DNA from: Mesorhizobium sp. J8 | GTDB taxonomy: Bacteria > Pseudomonadota > Alphaproteobacteria > Rhizobiales > Rhizobiaceae | Direction of reading: 5' to 3' | DNA: 64,000 nucleotides | NCBI RefSeq assembly: GCF_016591715.1 | Contig: NZ_AP024109.1 | Location: forward strand, 806,001-870,000 | Part shown: positions 1 to 7,999 of the stretch, in pieces | Numbering within the stretch: position 1 is the stretch's first letter | Layout of the letters: the number at the start of each line of letters is the position of its first letter | Program-made: the position numbers and the translations under genes | Notes under the pieces: generated by a model | Seen by the model: only the letters and a program-made list of their open reading frames with translations | Databases searched by the model: none | What the model was told of the DNA's origin: nothing

Positions 1-389
1 CGCCGTCAGATGCCAATGCCGAAGTGATGAAGGACGACACAGGGCAATTCCTGCGCATACGCTCCGGCGCGTCGGGTTCGGCCATCGCCTTCGATGTCGG
101 CCAGGGCGTGCTGGAGAAGCTTGCCGGCAAGCATGCCATGTTCGATATCGTCGCCCGCTCGGAAGAGGGCAAGGAGACGCAGATATCGGTAGATTGCAAT
201 TTCGGCGATTTCGGCGATTGCGGCCGCAAGCGCTACGCCGTCGGCCATGAGCGCAACGAATATCTGTTCGACGTGCAGTTCCCCGACAAGCATCCGGGCG
301 CCGCCGGCACCATCGCGGTCAATTCCGACTTCGACCAGAAGGGCAAGTCGGTCGACATTTACGAGATACGCGTTTCGATCGCGCAGTGA
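1..389 (+). CDS. Hypothetical protein, C-terminal part (5' end outside window)
   Basis: The frame is open from the left edge (codons in phase with base 3) to the stop at 387-389, so only about 128 C-terminal residues are visible. A GTG at 24 and ATG at 27 are internal candidates, but the frame continues upstream of them and no ribosome-binding site precedes them, so the gene probably starts outside the window. The visible part is soluble and mixed alpha/beta-like, with two cysteines (SVDCNFGDFGDCGRK) that could form a disulfide if exported. No membrane segment or catalytic motif is recognised. It is followed after 64 bases by the convergent DNA ligase gene. Function unknown. Confidence 0.6.
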   Translation, partial: PSDANAEVMKDDTGQFLRIRSGASGSAIAFDVGQGVLEKLAGKHAMFDIVARSEEGKETQISVDCNFGDFGDCGRKRYAVGHERNEYLFDVQFPDKHPGAAGTIAVNSDFDQKGKSVDIYEIRVSIAQ

Positions 390-453
390 CCCGTGGCGCT
401 CTGTCTATCAACGTTGGCGCCGCACCCCACCCGGCGGTTCGCCAGCGTGATTC

Positions 454-2055
454 TTAACGATCCAGCAGCGCCTGCAGCGTCTCGATGCGGTCGGCCTCGG
501 CAGCCGGCTTGTCCCAGCGCAGCCGCGAGATACGCGGAAAACGCATGGCAACGCCAGATTTGTGGCGGGTCGAGCGGTTGAGGCCTTCGAACGCCACCTC
601 CAGCACCAGGCCGTTCCTGCGGTCGGCGCGCACCGAACGCACCGGCCCGAAACGCTCTATCGTGTTGTCGCGCACATATTTGTCGATCTCTCTCAGCTCC
701 TCGTCGGTGAAGCCGAAATAGGCCTTGCCGACAGGGACCAGTTCCTCGGATCCCTCGGGGCCGGACCAGACGCCGAACGTGTAGTCTGAATAGAAGCTGG
801 AGCGCTTGCCGTGGCCGCGCTGCGCATACATCAGCACCGCGTCGATTGTGTGCGGATCGCGCTTCCACTTGAACCACGGGCCCTTCGGCCGGCCGGCGAG
901 GTAGGGCGAATCCCAGCGCTTCAGCATCACCCCTTCGATGATCGGATGCGGCGGCGCCTGGCGCAGCCGCTCAAGCGTCTCCCAGTCGGCGAACGCGACC
1001 AGCGGCGAGAGATCGAAGCGGCCGGGATCAAGCGTCCCGACGAAAGCTTCGAGCCGCTTGCGGCGCTCGGCGAAGGGCAGCGCGCGCAGATCCTCGCCGT
1101 CGATCTGCAGCGCGTCGTAGCAGCGCATGAAGGCCGGATATTGTTGCTGGATCTTTGGCGACACGCTCTTGCGGTTCAGTCGCTGCTGCAGGTCGGAGAA
1201 GGTTCCGGTCGCCTCGCGCGGGTCGCCGACCAAAAGCTCGCCATCAAGCGCCGCTTCGAAATTCATGGCCGCGGCAAGATCCGGGAAGGCGCCCGAAACA
1301 TCGTCGCCGGTGCGCGAGTAAAGCCGGCGCACGCCGCCTTCGCACACTGCCTGCACACGGATGCCGTCCCACTTCCATTCCGCCGCATAGTCGGCCGGGT
1401 CGAGCTTTTCGAGGTCCTTGTCATCGACGGCATTGGAGAGCATCACCGGCCGAAACAGCGCAAGCGCAGCACTCCTCGGCTTTTCCGCCCGGCCCTCCAG
1501 CCAGGCGAAGAGTTCGCTGTAGGGCGGCGCCAACCCGTGCCAGAGCTCCTCGATCTCGGCGACGTCGACCTGGCCGAGATCGGCCAGCGCCTGCTTGGCG
1601 AGTCGCGCCGACACGCCGATGCGCAGGCCGCCCGTGACCAGCTTGATGATGGCAAAGCGCGCCGAGATGCTGGCGTCGTCGAGGAGCCGCGCCAACACCC
1701 TTGGCCCGTCGGAGCGGCTTGCCGCCTGCAGCCTGCCGACCACTTCGGCCAGCGTCGGCACCTGGTTGGGAATATGCCCTTGCGGTTGCGGCCAGACCAG
1801 CGACACGGTCTCGGCGAGGTCGCCGACATAGTCATAGGAATAGCCGAACAACACCGGGTCCATGCGCTCGACCACCAGCGCCCGCAGCATCGCCGGCTTC
1901 ACCGCCGCGATGTTGAGATCGCCGGTGATCGCCGCCAGCGCCAGCCCGCGATCGGGGTCTTCAACAGTGCGGAAATAGTCGGTCAGCAGCGTCAGCTTGC
2001 CGTTGCGCGACGGCGTCAGCACGAGACGGTCAAGGAGCTCGGCGAAGCGGTTCAT
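454..2055 (-). CDS. ATP-dependent DNA ligase (ligase-associated DNA-damage cluster type)
   Basis: Predicted 533-aa ATP-dependent DNA ligase that seals nicks through a lysyl-AMP intermediate. The adenylation motif KWDG is at residues 228-231 (K228 is the expected AMP acceptor). An N-terminal DNA-binding domain (about 1-200) precedes the nucleotidyltransferase and OB-fold domains. The length and the neighbouring exonuclease match the bacterial family found with a metallo-beta-lactamase exonuclease, an Lhr-like helicase and a phosphoesterase. The ATG at 2055 (MNRFAELL) was chosen because the frame upstream of it translates a palindromic repeat rather than protein. It lies downstream of and co-directional with the exonuclease (2294-3316). 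The usual helicase and phosphoesterase partners are not in this window. A role in DNA repair is inferred from the family. Confidence 0.9.
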   Translation of the reverse strand: MNRFAELLDRLVLTPSRNGKLTLLTDYFRTVEDPDRGLALAAITGDLNIAAVKPAMLRALVVERMDPVLFGYSYDYVGDLAETVSLVWPQPQGHIPNQVPTLAEVVGRLQAASRSDGPRVLARLLDDASISARFAIIKLVTGGLRIGVSARLAKQALADLGQVDVAEIEELWHGLAPPYSELFAWLEGRAEKPRSAALALFRPVMLSNAVDDKDLEKLDPADYAAEWKWDGIRVQAVCEGGVRRLYSRTGDDVSGAFPDLAAAMNFEAALDGELLVGDPREATGTFSDLQQRLNRKSVSPKIQQQYPAFMRCYDALQIDGEDLRALPFAERRKRLEAFVGTLDPGRFDLSPLVAFADWETLERLRQAPPHPIIEGVMLKRWDSPYLAGRPKGPWFKWKRDPHTIDAVLMYAQRGHGKRSSFYSDYTFGVWSGPEGSEELVPVGKAYFGFTDEELREIDKYVRDNTIERFGPVRSVRADRRNGLVLEVAFEGLNRSTRHKSGVAMRFPRISRLRWDKPAAEADRIETLQALLDR

Positions 2056-2093
2056 GGGGATGAGGACCAGGCCAATGGCGAGGGCCGGCGCGA

Positions 2094-2254
2094 GGCGCCC
2101 CCCTCTGGCCTGCCGGCCATCTCCCCCTCTAGGGGGGAGATCGGATAGCGCGCCGGCTTTCGCCAATCTCCGACGCCGCAGGAGATGCGCCGGCGTTGAA
2201 ACTGCCAATCTCCCCCCTTGAGGGGGAGATGGCCGGCAGGCCAGAGGGGGGCGC
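2094..2254. repeat. Palindromic intergenic repeat, family 1 copy A
   Basis: Inverted repeat with arms of about 48 nt (roughly 2094-2144 and 2206-2254). The outer 35 nt of the arms are perfectly complementary and contain CTGGCCTGCCGGCCATCTCC. Each arm ends inside in its own short hairpin (CCCCCT/AGGGGG type). The centre carries CGGCTTTCGCCAATC, which recurs inverted in the copy at 23207-23366. It separates the ligase and exonuclease genes and could fold into a long cruciform or RNA hairpin. It resembles a non-autonomous MITE-like element; no transposase gene is inside. Confidence 0.85.
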
Positions 2255-2293
2255 CATAGAGCGCTGCGACGGCGGTTGGCGAACTATGATCCA

Positions 2294-3316
2294 TCAATCG
2301 CCCTCGTCCTCATATCCCACGAGATGCAGCGGCCTCGCCGTGATGCCCTCCAGCTCGCACCAGCGCACCAGCGCCTCCTCGCGGCCATGCGTGACCCAGA
2401 TTTCTTCCGCGCCGGTCTCCTTGATCGTGATGATCAGCTCGTCCCAGTCGGCGTGGTCGGAAATGATCAGCGGCAGCTCGACGCCGCCCTGCTTGGCGCG
2501 TTGGCGGATACGCATCCAGCCCGAGGCGAAGCAGGAGATCGGATCGGGGAAACGCCGCGCCCAGCGGTCGGCGAAGGCGGACGGCGGGCCGACGACGATG
2601 GCACCGGCGAAATCGGCCTTGCTGCCGCTTTCCACCGTCGCCGGCTCGAGCTGGCCGAGATCGATGCCCTGGTTTTGATAATATTCGCTGAGCTTGGCCA
2701 GCGCGCCATGGATATAGATCGGCCTGTCGTAGCCGGCGTCGCGCAAAAGCCGCATCACGCGTTGCGCCTTGCCGAGCGCATAGGCGCCGATCAGATGCGA
2801 GCGTTCGGGGAATTGCGCCGCCGATTTGAGCACGCGCGCGATCTCCTCATGGTCCGGCGGATGGCGGAACACCGGCAGGCCGAAGGTGGCTTCGGTGATG
2901 AAGACATCGCATTGGATGGGTTCGAACGGCAGGCAGGTGGCGTCCTTCTGCCGCTTGTAGTCGCCGGAGGCGACGATGCGCATGCCCTGGTGTTCGACGC
3001 AGATCTGCGCCGAGCCAAGCACATGGCCGGCCGGATGGAAGGTGACGGCGACGCCGTTGATGTCGAGCGTTTTGCCAAGCGCGGCCGCCTGCGTCGTGCC
3101 TGCAAAATCCTCGCCATAGCGGAGCCCCATGATGTCGAGCGTCTGTTGCGTCGCAAGCACCGAGCGATGGCCGGAGCGCGCATGGTCGGAATGGCCATGC
3201 GTGATCAGCGCCCGCCCGACGGGCCGCACCGGATCGATGAAGAAATCGCCGGGCGGGCAGTAGAGCCCCTCCGGCCGGGATTTGAGCAGGTCGCTGGCGC
3301 GCATGGCATTGAACAT
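2294..3316 (-). CDS. Ligase-associated MBL-fold exonuclease
   Basis: 340-aa metallo-beta-lactamase/beta-CASP-type nuclease. The metal-binding motif HGHSDH is clear (H40, H42, D44, H45), and later histidines fit the MBL fold (HPAGH, SGDYK, HGRE). The start MRPEG-type region with PPGDFFIDPVRPV is typical of the putative exonuclease family encoded next to ATP-dependent DNA ligases. Start taken at ATG 3316; ATG 3304 (MRASDLL) is an alternative. The ligase follows on the same strand after 238 bases occupied by a repeat. A short gap separates it from the divergent methyltransferase gene, so the promoter should lie within 3317-3403. Inferred role: end processing before ligation in DNA-damage repair. 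Confidence 0.88.
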   Translation of the reverse strand: MFNAMRASDLLKSRPEGLYCPPGDFFIDPVRPVGRALITHGHSDHARSGHRSVLATQQTLDIMGLRYGEDFAGTTQAAALGKTLDINGVAVTFHPAGHVLGSAQICVEHQGMRIVASGDYKRQKDATCLPFEPIQCDVFITEATFGLPVFRHPPDHEEIARVLKSAAQFPERSHLIGAYALGKAQRVMRLLRDAGYDRPIYIHGALAKLSEYYQNQGIDLGQLEPATVESGSKADFAGAIVVGPPSAFADRWARRFPDPISCFASGWMRIRQRAKQGGVELPLIISDHADWDELIITIKETGAEEIWVTHGREEALVRWCELEGITARPLHLVGYEDEGD

Positions 3317-3403
3317 AGTGGCTAAATTTACCGCGGGAAGCCTGTTGCAAGAGACTGCTGACTCGTCTTAAACCGGCCCGCCTCGCCGGGGGATCCTTCA
3401 CGC

Positions 3404-4339
3404 ATGAAACCGCTCCAGGCCTCGTCGGGCGATTTGAATGCCGACCGTCGCGCCGATTTCGCCGAGATGCTGCTCGCCTCGGGCCAGCCAGCGCAGGCGG
3501 CCGAGCTTCTGCTCGGCGCGCTGGAACTCGCGCCGCGATGGGCCGCGGGCTGGTTTCGCCTCGGCGAGATGCAGGAGGCGGCAGGCCTGCTCGACCAGGC
3601 CGCGCAGGCCTGGGCCATGGCGCTGAAGCTGGAGCCCGCGGACCGACTTGGCGCCGCGCTGAAGCTTCAACTGATCGGCAAGGCGCCCGCCGCCGAGGCG
3701 CCGCCCAGCGCCTTTGTCGAGACCTTGTTCGATCACTATGCCGACAGTTTCGAGGACTCGCTTGTCAAGAAGCTCGGCTACGGGCTGCCGGATTTTCTCG
3801 CGCGCGCCCTCGCCAGGGCAAGGCCTGGCCGGTTCCGGCTGGCCCTTGACCTCGGCTGCGGCACCGGCTTGATGGGTGAGAGGCTGCGGCCGTTCGTTGA
3901 CCGGCTGGAAGGCTACGACATCTCGGCCGGCATGCTGAGGAAGGCGAAAGCCAAGGACATCTACGATCGGCTGACAAAGGCCGACCTTCAACATTTCTCC
4001 CATGCCGGCGACAGGGCCGATCTCGTGGTCGCGGCCGACGTGTTCATCTATCTCGGCGCCCTCGACCGCATAGTCGGCGCCATTGCCGGCATGCTTGCCG
4101 AGGGCGGTCTGTTCGCCTTTTCGCTCGAGACGCTTGCCGGCGGCGGCGATTTCGCCCTTTTGCCGTCGCGGCGTTATGCCCACTCCGAGGCCTATGCGCG
4201 GCAATTGCTTGCGGCGAACGGACTTGCGGTCCTGTCGCTGGAGAGCATGGTCATCCGGTACGACCGGCGTGATCCGGTCGAAGGCCTGGCGATCGTGGCC
4301 GGCTTCCCGGCTTCGGGGAGGAATCCGGCTAACCGATGA
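3404..4339 (+). CDS. TPR-containing class I SAM-dependent methyltransferase
   Basis: 311 aa. Residues about 15-95 form two to three TPR-like helical repeats (AELLLGALELAPRWAAGW, AQAWAMALKLEPAD). They are followed by a Rossmann methyltransferase domain with SAM motif I LDLGCGTGLMG (D149-G155 region), an acidic loop after beta-2 (EGYDIS) and motif IV VVAADVFIYLG. The architecture matches the predicted TPR-repeat methyltransferases (COG4976 type), whose substrate is generally unknown. It is divergent from the exonuclease gene. The next gene start overlaps or lies just downstream, suggesting co-transcription with the small lipoprotein. Confidence 0.85.
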   Translation: MKPLQASSGDLNADRRADFAEMLLASGQPAQAAELLLGALELAPRWAAGWFRLGEMQEAAGLLDQAAQAWAMALKLEPADRLGAALKLQLIGKAPAAEAPPSAFVETLFDHYADSFEDSLVKKLGYGLPDFLARALARARPGRFRLALDLGCGTGLMGERLRPFVDRLEGYDISAGMLRKAKAKDIYDRLTKADLQHFSHAGDRADLVVAADVFIYLGALDRIVGAIAGMLAEGGLFAFSLETLAGGGDFALLPSRRYAHSEAYARQLLAANGLAVLSLESMVIRYDRRDPVEGLAIVAGFPASGRNPANR

Positions 4340-4413
4340 GCCCGTTCTTGCTGCGAAAAAGCCTGAATGGCATGGTCGGGGTGGCGCGGGGCAGACATCA
4401 CGAGGAGAAATCC

Positions 4414-4788
4414 ATGCGCTGGACCATGGTTGCGTTGGCGTCTTGCCTGACTGTTGCCGGATGCGTCGGCGGCACGTCGATGGCCGAGCGTCAGGACGAG
4501 GATGTCCAATCCTCATTGCAATATGACGATGTGCCTTGCGACCAATTGCTGGCGCAGCGCAATCAACTGGCGCGGCAGAACAATCTGCCCGTCACGGCCA
4601 AGCCGAGCTTCTCCAATCCGGCGATGGGCTTCGGCCCGTTCATACCTGACACGCGCTCCAAGGCGCAGCGCGCCAGCAACAAGGCGAGCGGCGAGATCGA
4701 TGCGATGAACCGCTCGATCGAGCGCCGCGACTGCGGCAAGCCGAAGAAGAAGGAGACGTTCGGGCTGCCCGGCTCGAAGCCGTCCTGA
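4414..4788 (+). CDS. Small lipoprotein of unknown function
   Basis: 124 aa. The N-terminus MRWTMVALASCLTVAGC is a signal peptide with a lipobox-like VAGC, so the protein is expected to be lipidated at that cysteine and sit in the envelope. The mature part is hydrophilic, with a second cysteine pair (VPCDQL, ERRDCGK) and a lysine-rich tail (KPKKKE). ATG 4414 was chosen because GAGGAG lies just upstream (4402-4407) and the signal peptide begins there. An in-frame ATG at 4336 would add 26 unlikely residues overlapping the preceding gene. No known domain recognised. Confidence 0.8.
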   Translation: MRWTMVALASCLTVAGCVGGTSMAERQDEDVQSSLQYDDVPCDQLLAQRNQLARQNNLPVTAKPSFSNPAMGFGPFIPDTRSKAQRASNKASGEIDAMNRSIERRDCGKPKKKETFGLPGSKPS

Positions 4789-4862
4789 GCGTTCGATACT
4801 CGATATTCCGTTAACGCTCCGCTGGATCGACGAGCGTTTGATCGCGCTTGAAAGACCAACCG

Positions 4863-5393
4863 ATGAACCTCATGGACCTCGGCGACCGCATCTGCATTCT
4901 GGGACCGTCCAACAGCGGCAAGTCCACGCTCGCCAACGCGATCGCGCGCAAGCGCGCCCTGGAGCCCGTGCACCTCGACGTGCTTTTTCATTTGCCCAAC
5001 ACGGACTGGGAGCCGCGTTCACAGAGCGAATTCATTGCCCTGCACGATGCCGCCATCGCCGGCGAGCGCTGGGTGATGGACGGAAACTATTCGGTCTGCA
5101 TGCCGCAGCGCTTTGCGCGGGCGACAGGCTTGATCCTGCTCGACATCTCCACCCCTGCCAGTCTGCTGCGTTACTTTCGGCGAACGCTGTTCGAAACCGG
5201 GAGGCTGGGCGCTCTCGAAGGCGGACGCGATAGCGTCAAATGGGATATGATCCGCCACATCGCAGTGGTCACGCCGCGAAATCGCCAGCGATACCGGACG
5301 ATGTTCGAGGAACTCGACCTGCCGAAACTGCGGCTCGCCTCCATAAAAGCGATCAAGCGATGCTTTCACGCCTGGGGTTTGACCCTGAACTAA
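4863..5393 (+). CDS. P-loop adenylate-kinase-like / topology-modulation-type protein
   Basis: 176 aa with an N-terminal Walker A motif, GPSNSGKST, followed by helix ALANAIARK and a conserved HLDVLFHLPNTDW segment. These are typical of the FlaR/DNA-topology-modulation group of small P-loop kinases related to adenylate and shikimate kinases. WVMDGNY and a basic lid-like region (PRNRQRYR) also fit. The substrate is unknown; the topology label in databases is historical. ATG 4863 is preferred to the TTG at 4848. The stop overlaps the stop of the convergent reductase gene by four bases (5390-5393). Confidence 0.8.
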   Translation: MNLMDLGDRICILGPSNSGKSTLANAIARKRALEPVHLDVLFHLPNTDWEPRSQSEFIALHDAAIAGERWVMDGNYSVCMPQRFARATGLILLDISTPASLLRYFRRTLFETGRLGALEGGRDSVKWDMIRHIAVVTPRNRQRYRTMFEELDLPKLRLASIKAIKRCFHAWGLTLN

Positions 5394-6331
5394 TACCCCG
5401 CTTCGCGGTCGACCAAATTGTCGAGCCTTTCGCCGCGCTCGAAGGCCGCCATCTGGCGAAGCATGATCGGTACCAGGTGGGCCGGGTCCGAGGTCGCCGC
5501 CGCATGCGGCGTGACGAACACTTTCGGATGGCTCCACAGCCGGCTGGTCTTCGGCAGCGGCTCGACTTCGAACACGTCTAGGCTCGCTTCCTTCAGCGTG
5601 CCGTCGTCCAGCGCGCGCACGATGTCGGCGTCCTTCTGCAGGCGGCCGCGCCCGGCATTGATCAGCACGGCGCCGCCGAGGCCATTGCGCCGGCGCAGTT
5701 CCTTGAGCAGCCCGTAATTGACGATGCCTTGGGTTTGCGGCGTCAGCGGCAACAGCACCACCAGGATATCGGTGGCGTTGAGGAACGGGATCAGCCCCGC
5801 GTCGCCGGAATAGGTCGAAACGCCTTGCATCGGCCGCTCGCTGCGCGACCAGCCATTGACGGCGAAGCCGAGCGACTTGAGCGCCGAAGCCGCGGCGCGG
5901 CCAAGGCTGCCGAGCCCCATAATGCCGACGGAGATGTCGCCGGCCACCCGTTGCGGCGGCTCGTGCCAGATCTTCTTCTGCTGCTGGGCCCGGTAAAGCG
6001 AGGCCTGGCGATGGTGGTCGAGCACGCGCCAGACGACATATTCGACCATGTGCTGGGTAAGATTGTCGGCAACGATCTTGACGATCGGCACGTCGGGCAG
6101 GCCGGGATCGGCAAAGACATGGTCGACGCCGGCGCCGATCGAAAAGATGGCGCGCAGATTGGGCAGCGACTTAAGAAGGTTGGGCTTCTGCTTCCACACC
6201 ACCGCATAGGTGATCGACGGGTCGTCGGCGCCGTTCGGCTCCAGCACGACCTCGCGCTCGGCCGAGAGCAGCTCGTGCCAGCGCTGCGGGTGGATGCCGG
6301 TGAGGGCAAGCAGGATTTTGCCTTTTTCCAT
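5390..6331 (-). CDS. ghrA: Glyoxylate/hydroxypyruvate reductase A family (D-2-hydroxyacid dehydrogenase)
   Basis: 313 aa. NAD(P)-binding Rossmann motif GIMGLGSLGRA follows a shortened N-terminal catalytic half. The catalytic Arg region is INAGRGRL, the Glu region SLDVFEVEPLP and the catalytic His region TPHAAATS. The length and WPQRW/HQ-type N-terminus fit the GhrA subfamily, which reduces glyoxylate and hydroxypyruvate to glycolate and D-glycerate in the cytoplasm. It lies directly downstream of the yej transporter operon on the opposite side of yejF's stop and may be read from that transcript (39-base gap). Substrate specificity within the family is not provable from sequence alone. Confidence 0.85.
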   Translation of the reverse strand: MEKGKILLALTGIHPQRWHELLSAEREVVLEPNGADDPSITYAVVWKQKPNLLKSLPNLRAIFSIGAGVDHVFADPGLPDVPIVKIVADNLTQHMVEYVVWRVLDHHRQASLYRAQQQKKIWHEPPQRVAGDISVGIMGLGSLGRAAASALKSLGFAVNGWSRSERPMQGVSTYSGDAGLIPFLNATDILVVLLPLTPQTQGIVNYGLLKELRRRNGLGGAVLINAGRGRLQKDADIVRALDDGTLKEASLDVFEVEPLPKTSRLWSHPKVFVTPHAAATSDPAHLVPIMLRQMAAFERGERLDNLVDREAGY

Positions 6332-6370
6332 TCTCGGATTTTTCTTCCCTGTTTCGCCGGTGCGGGCCGG

Positions 6371-7999
6371 CTACTCGCTGACCACGCCGGTGGGCGCCGT
6401 CTCGATCTTGAAGGCCGCCGCCATCAGCGCTCGCGTATAATCGGTTTGCGGGCTGCTGAAAATCTGCTCGGAAGGTCCTGCCTCGACGATCTGGCCATTG
6501 CGCATGACGATGACGTCGTTGGCAAGGGCGCGAACGACCTTGAGGTCGTGGCTGATGAAGAGATAGGCGAGGTTGTGCTTGGCCTGGAGGCTGCGCAGAA
6601 GGTCGACCACCTGCGCCTGCACGCTCATGTCGAGCGCCGAGGTCGGCTCGTCGAGCATCACGAAGCGCGGGTTGAGCACCATGGCGCGGGCGATGGCGAC
6701 GCGCTGGCGCTGGCCCCCGGAAAACTCATGCGGGTAGCGGTGGCGCGTTTCGGGATCGAGGCCAACCTCTTTCAGCACGGCGACCACCTTGTCGTCGCGC
6801 TGGTCGGCCGAGAGGTTCGGCTCGTGGATCTTCAGACCTTCCTCGATGATCTCGGAGACCGAGAGGCGCGGGCTGAGCGAGCCGAACGGATCCTGGAAGA
6901 CGATCTGCAATTCGCGCCTGAGCGGCCGCATGGCGCTGAAGGAGAGCTGGTCGATGTCGCGTCCGTTGAAAGTGATCGTCCCCGTCGAGGAGATCATGCG
7001 GGCGAGCGCCAGGCCCAGCGTCGTCTTGCCGGAGCCGGATTCGCCGACCACGCCCAGCGTCTGGCCGGCCCGCACAGTGACGTCGATCCCGTCCACCGCC
7101 TTCACATGGTCGACGGTCTTGCGGAAGAAACCCTTTTTGATCGGGAACCAGACCTTGATGTCCTGGCCCGTCATGACGGATTTGGCACCCGGGTCGGCCG
7201 CGGGCGGCTTGCCCTTCGGCTCGGCCGCCAGCAGATGCTTCGTATAAGGATGTTGCGGGTTGGCGAAGATCTCCCTGGTCGGCCCGGTCTCGACGATCTT
7301 GCCCTTGGTCATCACGCAGACGCGATCGGCGATCTTTCTGACGATGCCGAGGTCGTGGGTGATGAACAGCATCGACATGCCCTTGCGGCTTTTCAACGCC
7401 GCCAGCAATTCGAGGATCTGCGCCTGCACGGTGACGTCGAGCGCGGTCGTCGGCTCGTCCGCGATCAGAAGCTCGGGCTCGTTGGCGAGCGCCATGGCGA
7501 TCATGACGCGCTGGCGCTGGCCGCCGGAGAGCTGATGCGGATAGGCGTCGAGGCGCTTTTGCGGATCGCGGATGCCGACCTCGGTGAGCAGCTCCAGCGT
7601 GCGCGCGCGGGCGGCCTGATCGCGCATACCCTGATGGAGCTGCAGCACCTCGACGATCTGCTGCTCGATCGTGTGCAGCGGGTTGAGCGAGGTCATCGGC
7701 TCCTGGAAGATCATGGTGATCTTGTTGCCGCGCACTCCGCGCAACGCCTTCTCGTCCATGGCGAGCAGGTCGGCGCCGCCGAACAGGATCCTGCCCGAGG
7801 GGTGGCTGGCGGCGGGATAGGGCAGGAGCTTCAGCACCGACAGCGCCGACACCGATTTGCCCGAGCCGGATTCGCCGACCAGGGCAACCGTCTCGCCCTT
7901 GGCTATGTCGAAGGAGACATGGTCTACGGCGATCGATTGCTTGCCGCCCTGCGCGAAGGCGACGCTCAGATCTTGGACGGACAGCAGGGCTTCGCTCAT
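6371..7999 (-). CDS. yejF: Peptide ABC transporter, fused dual ATPase (YejF type)
   Basis: 542 aa with two ABC ATPase domains in tandem. Domain 1 has Walker A GESGSGKS (about 42-49), signature LSGGQRQRV and Walker B LLIADEPTTALD. Domain 2 has Walker A GESGSGKTT, signature FSGGQRQRV and Walker B FVMLDEPTSALD. Fused duplicated ATPases are characteristic of the YejABEF importers (microcin C uptake in E. coli; antimicrobial peptide resistance in Brucella and Sinorhizobium). The start ATG 7999 overlaps the yejE stop by four bases (ATGA), indicating translational coupling. Last gene of the yej operon. Confidence 0.95.
   Translation of the reverse strand: MSEALLSVQDLSVAFAQGGKQSIAVDHVSFDIAKGETVALVGESGSGKSVSALSVLKLLPYPAASHPSGRILFGGADLLAMDEKALRGVRGNKITMIFQEPMTSLNPLHTIEQQIVEVLQLHQGMRDQAARARTLELLTEVGIRDPQKRLDAYPHQLSGGQRQRVMIAMALANEPELLIADEPTTALDVTVQAQILELLAALKSRKGMSMLFITHDLGIVRKIADRVCVMTKGKIVETGPTREIFANPQHPYTKHLLAAEPKGKPPAADPGAKSVMTGQDIKVWFPIKKGFFRKTVDHVKAVDGIDVTVRAGQTLGVVGESGSGKTTLGLALARMISSTGTITFNGRDIDQLSFSAMRPLRRELQIVFQDPFGSLSPRLSVSEIIEEGLKIHEPNLSADQRDDKVVAVLKEVGLDPETRHRYPHEFSGGQRQRVAIARAMVLNPRFVMLDEPTSALDMSVQAQVVDLLRSLQAKHNLAYLFISHDLKVVRALANDVIVMRNGQIVEAGPSEQIFSSPQTDYTRALMAAAFKIETAPTGVVSE

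Noticed and set aside
811..2148. 445-aa open frame on the plus strand
   Set aside because: Antisense to the DNA ligase, which has an intact KWDG motif.
2056..2208. N-terminal extension of the DNA ligase frame
   Set aside because: Translates the palindromic repeat; the family N-terminus begins at ATG 2055.
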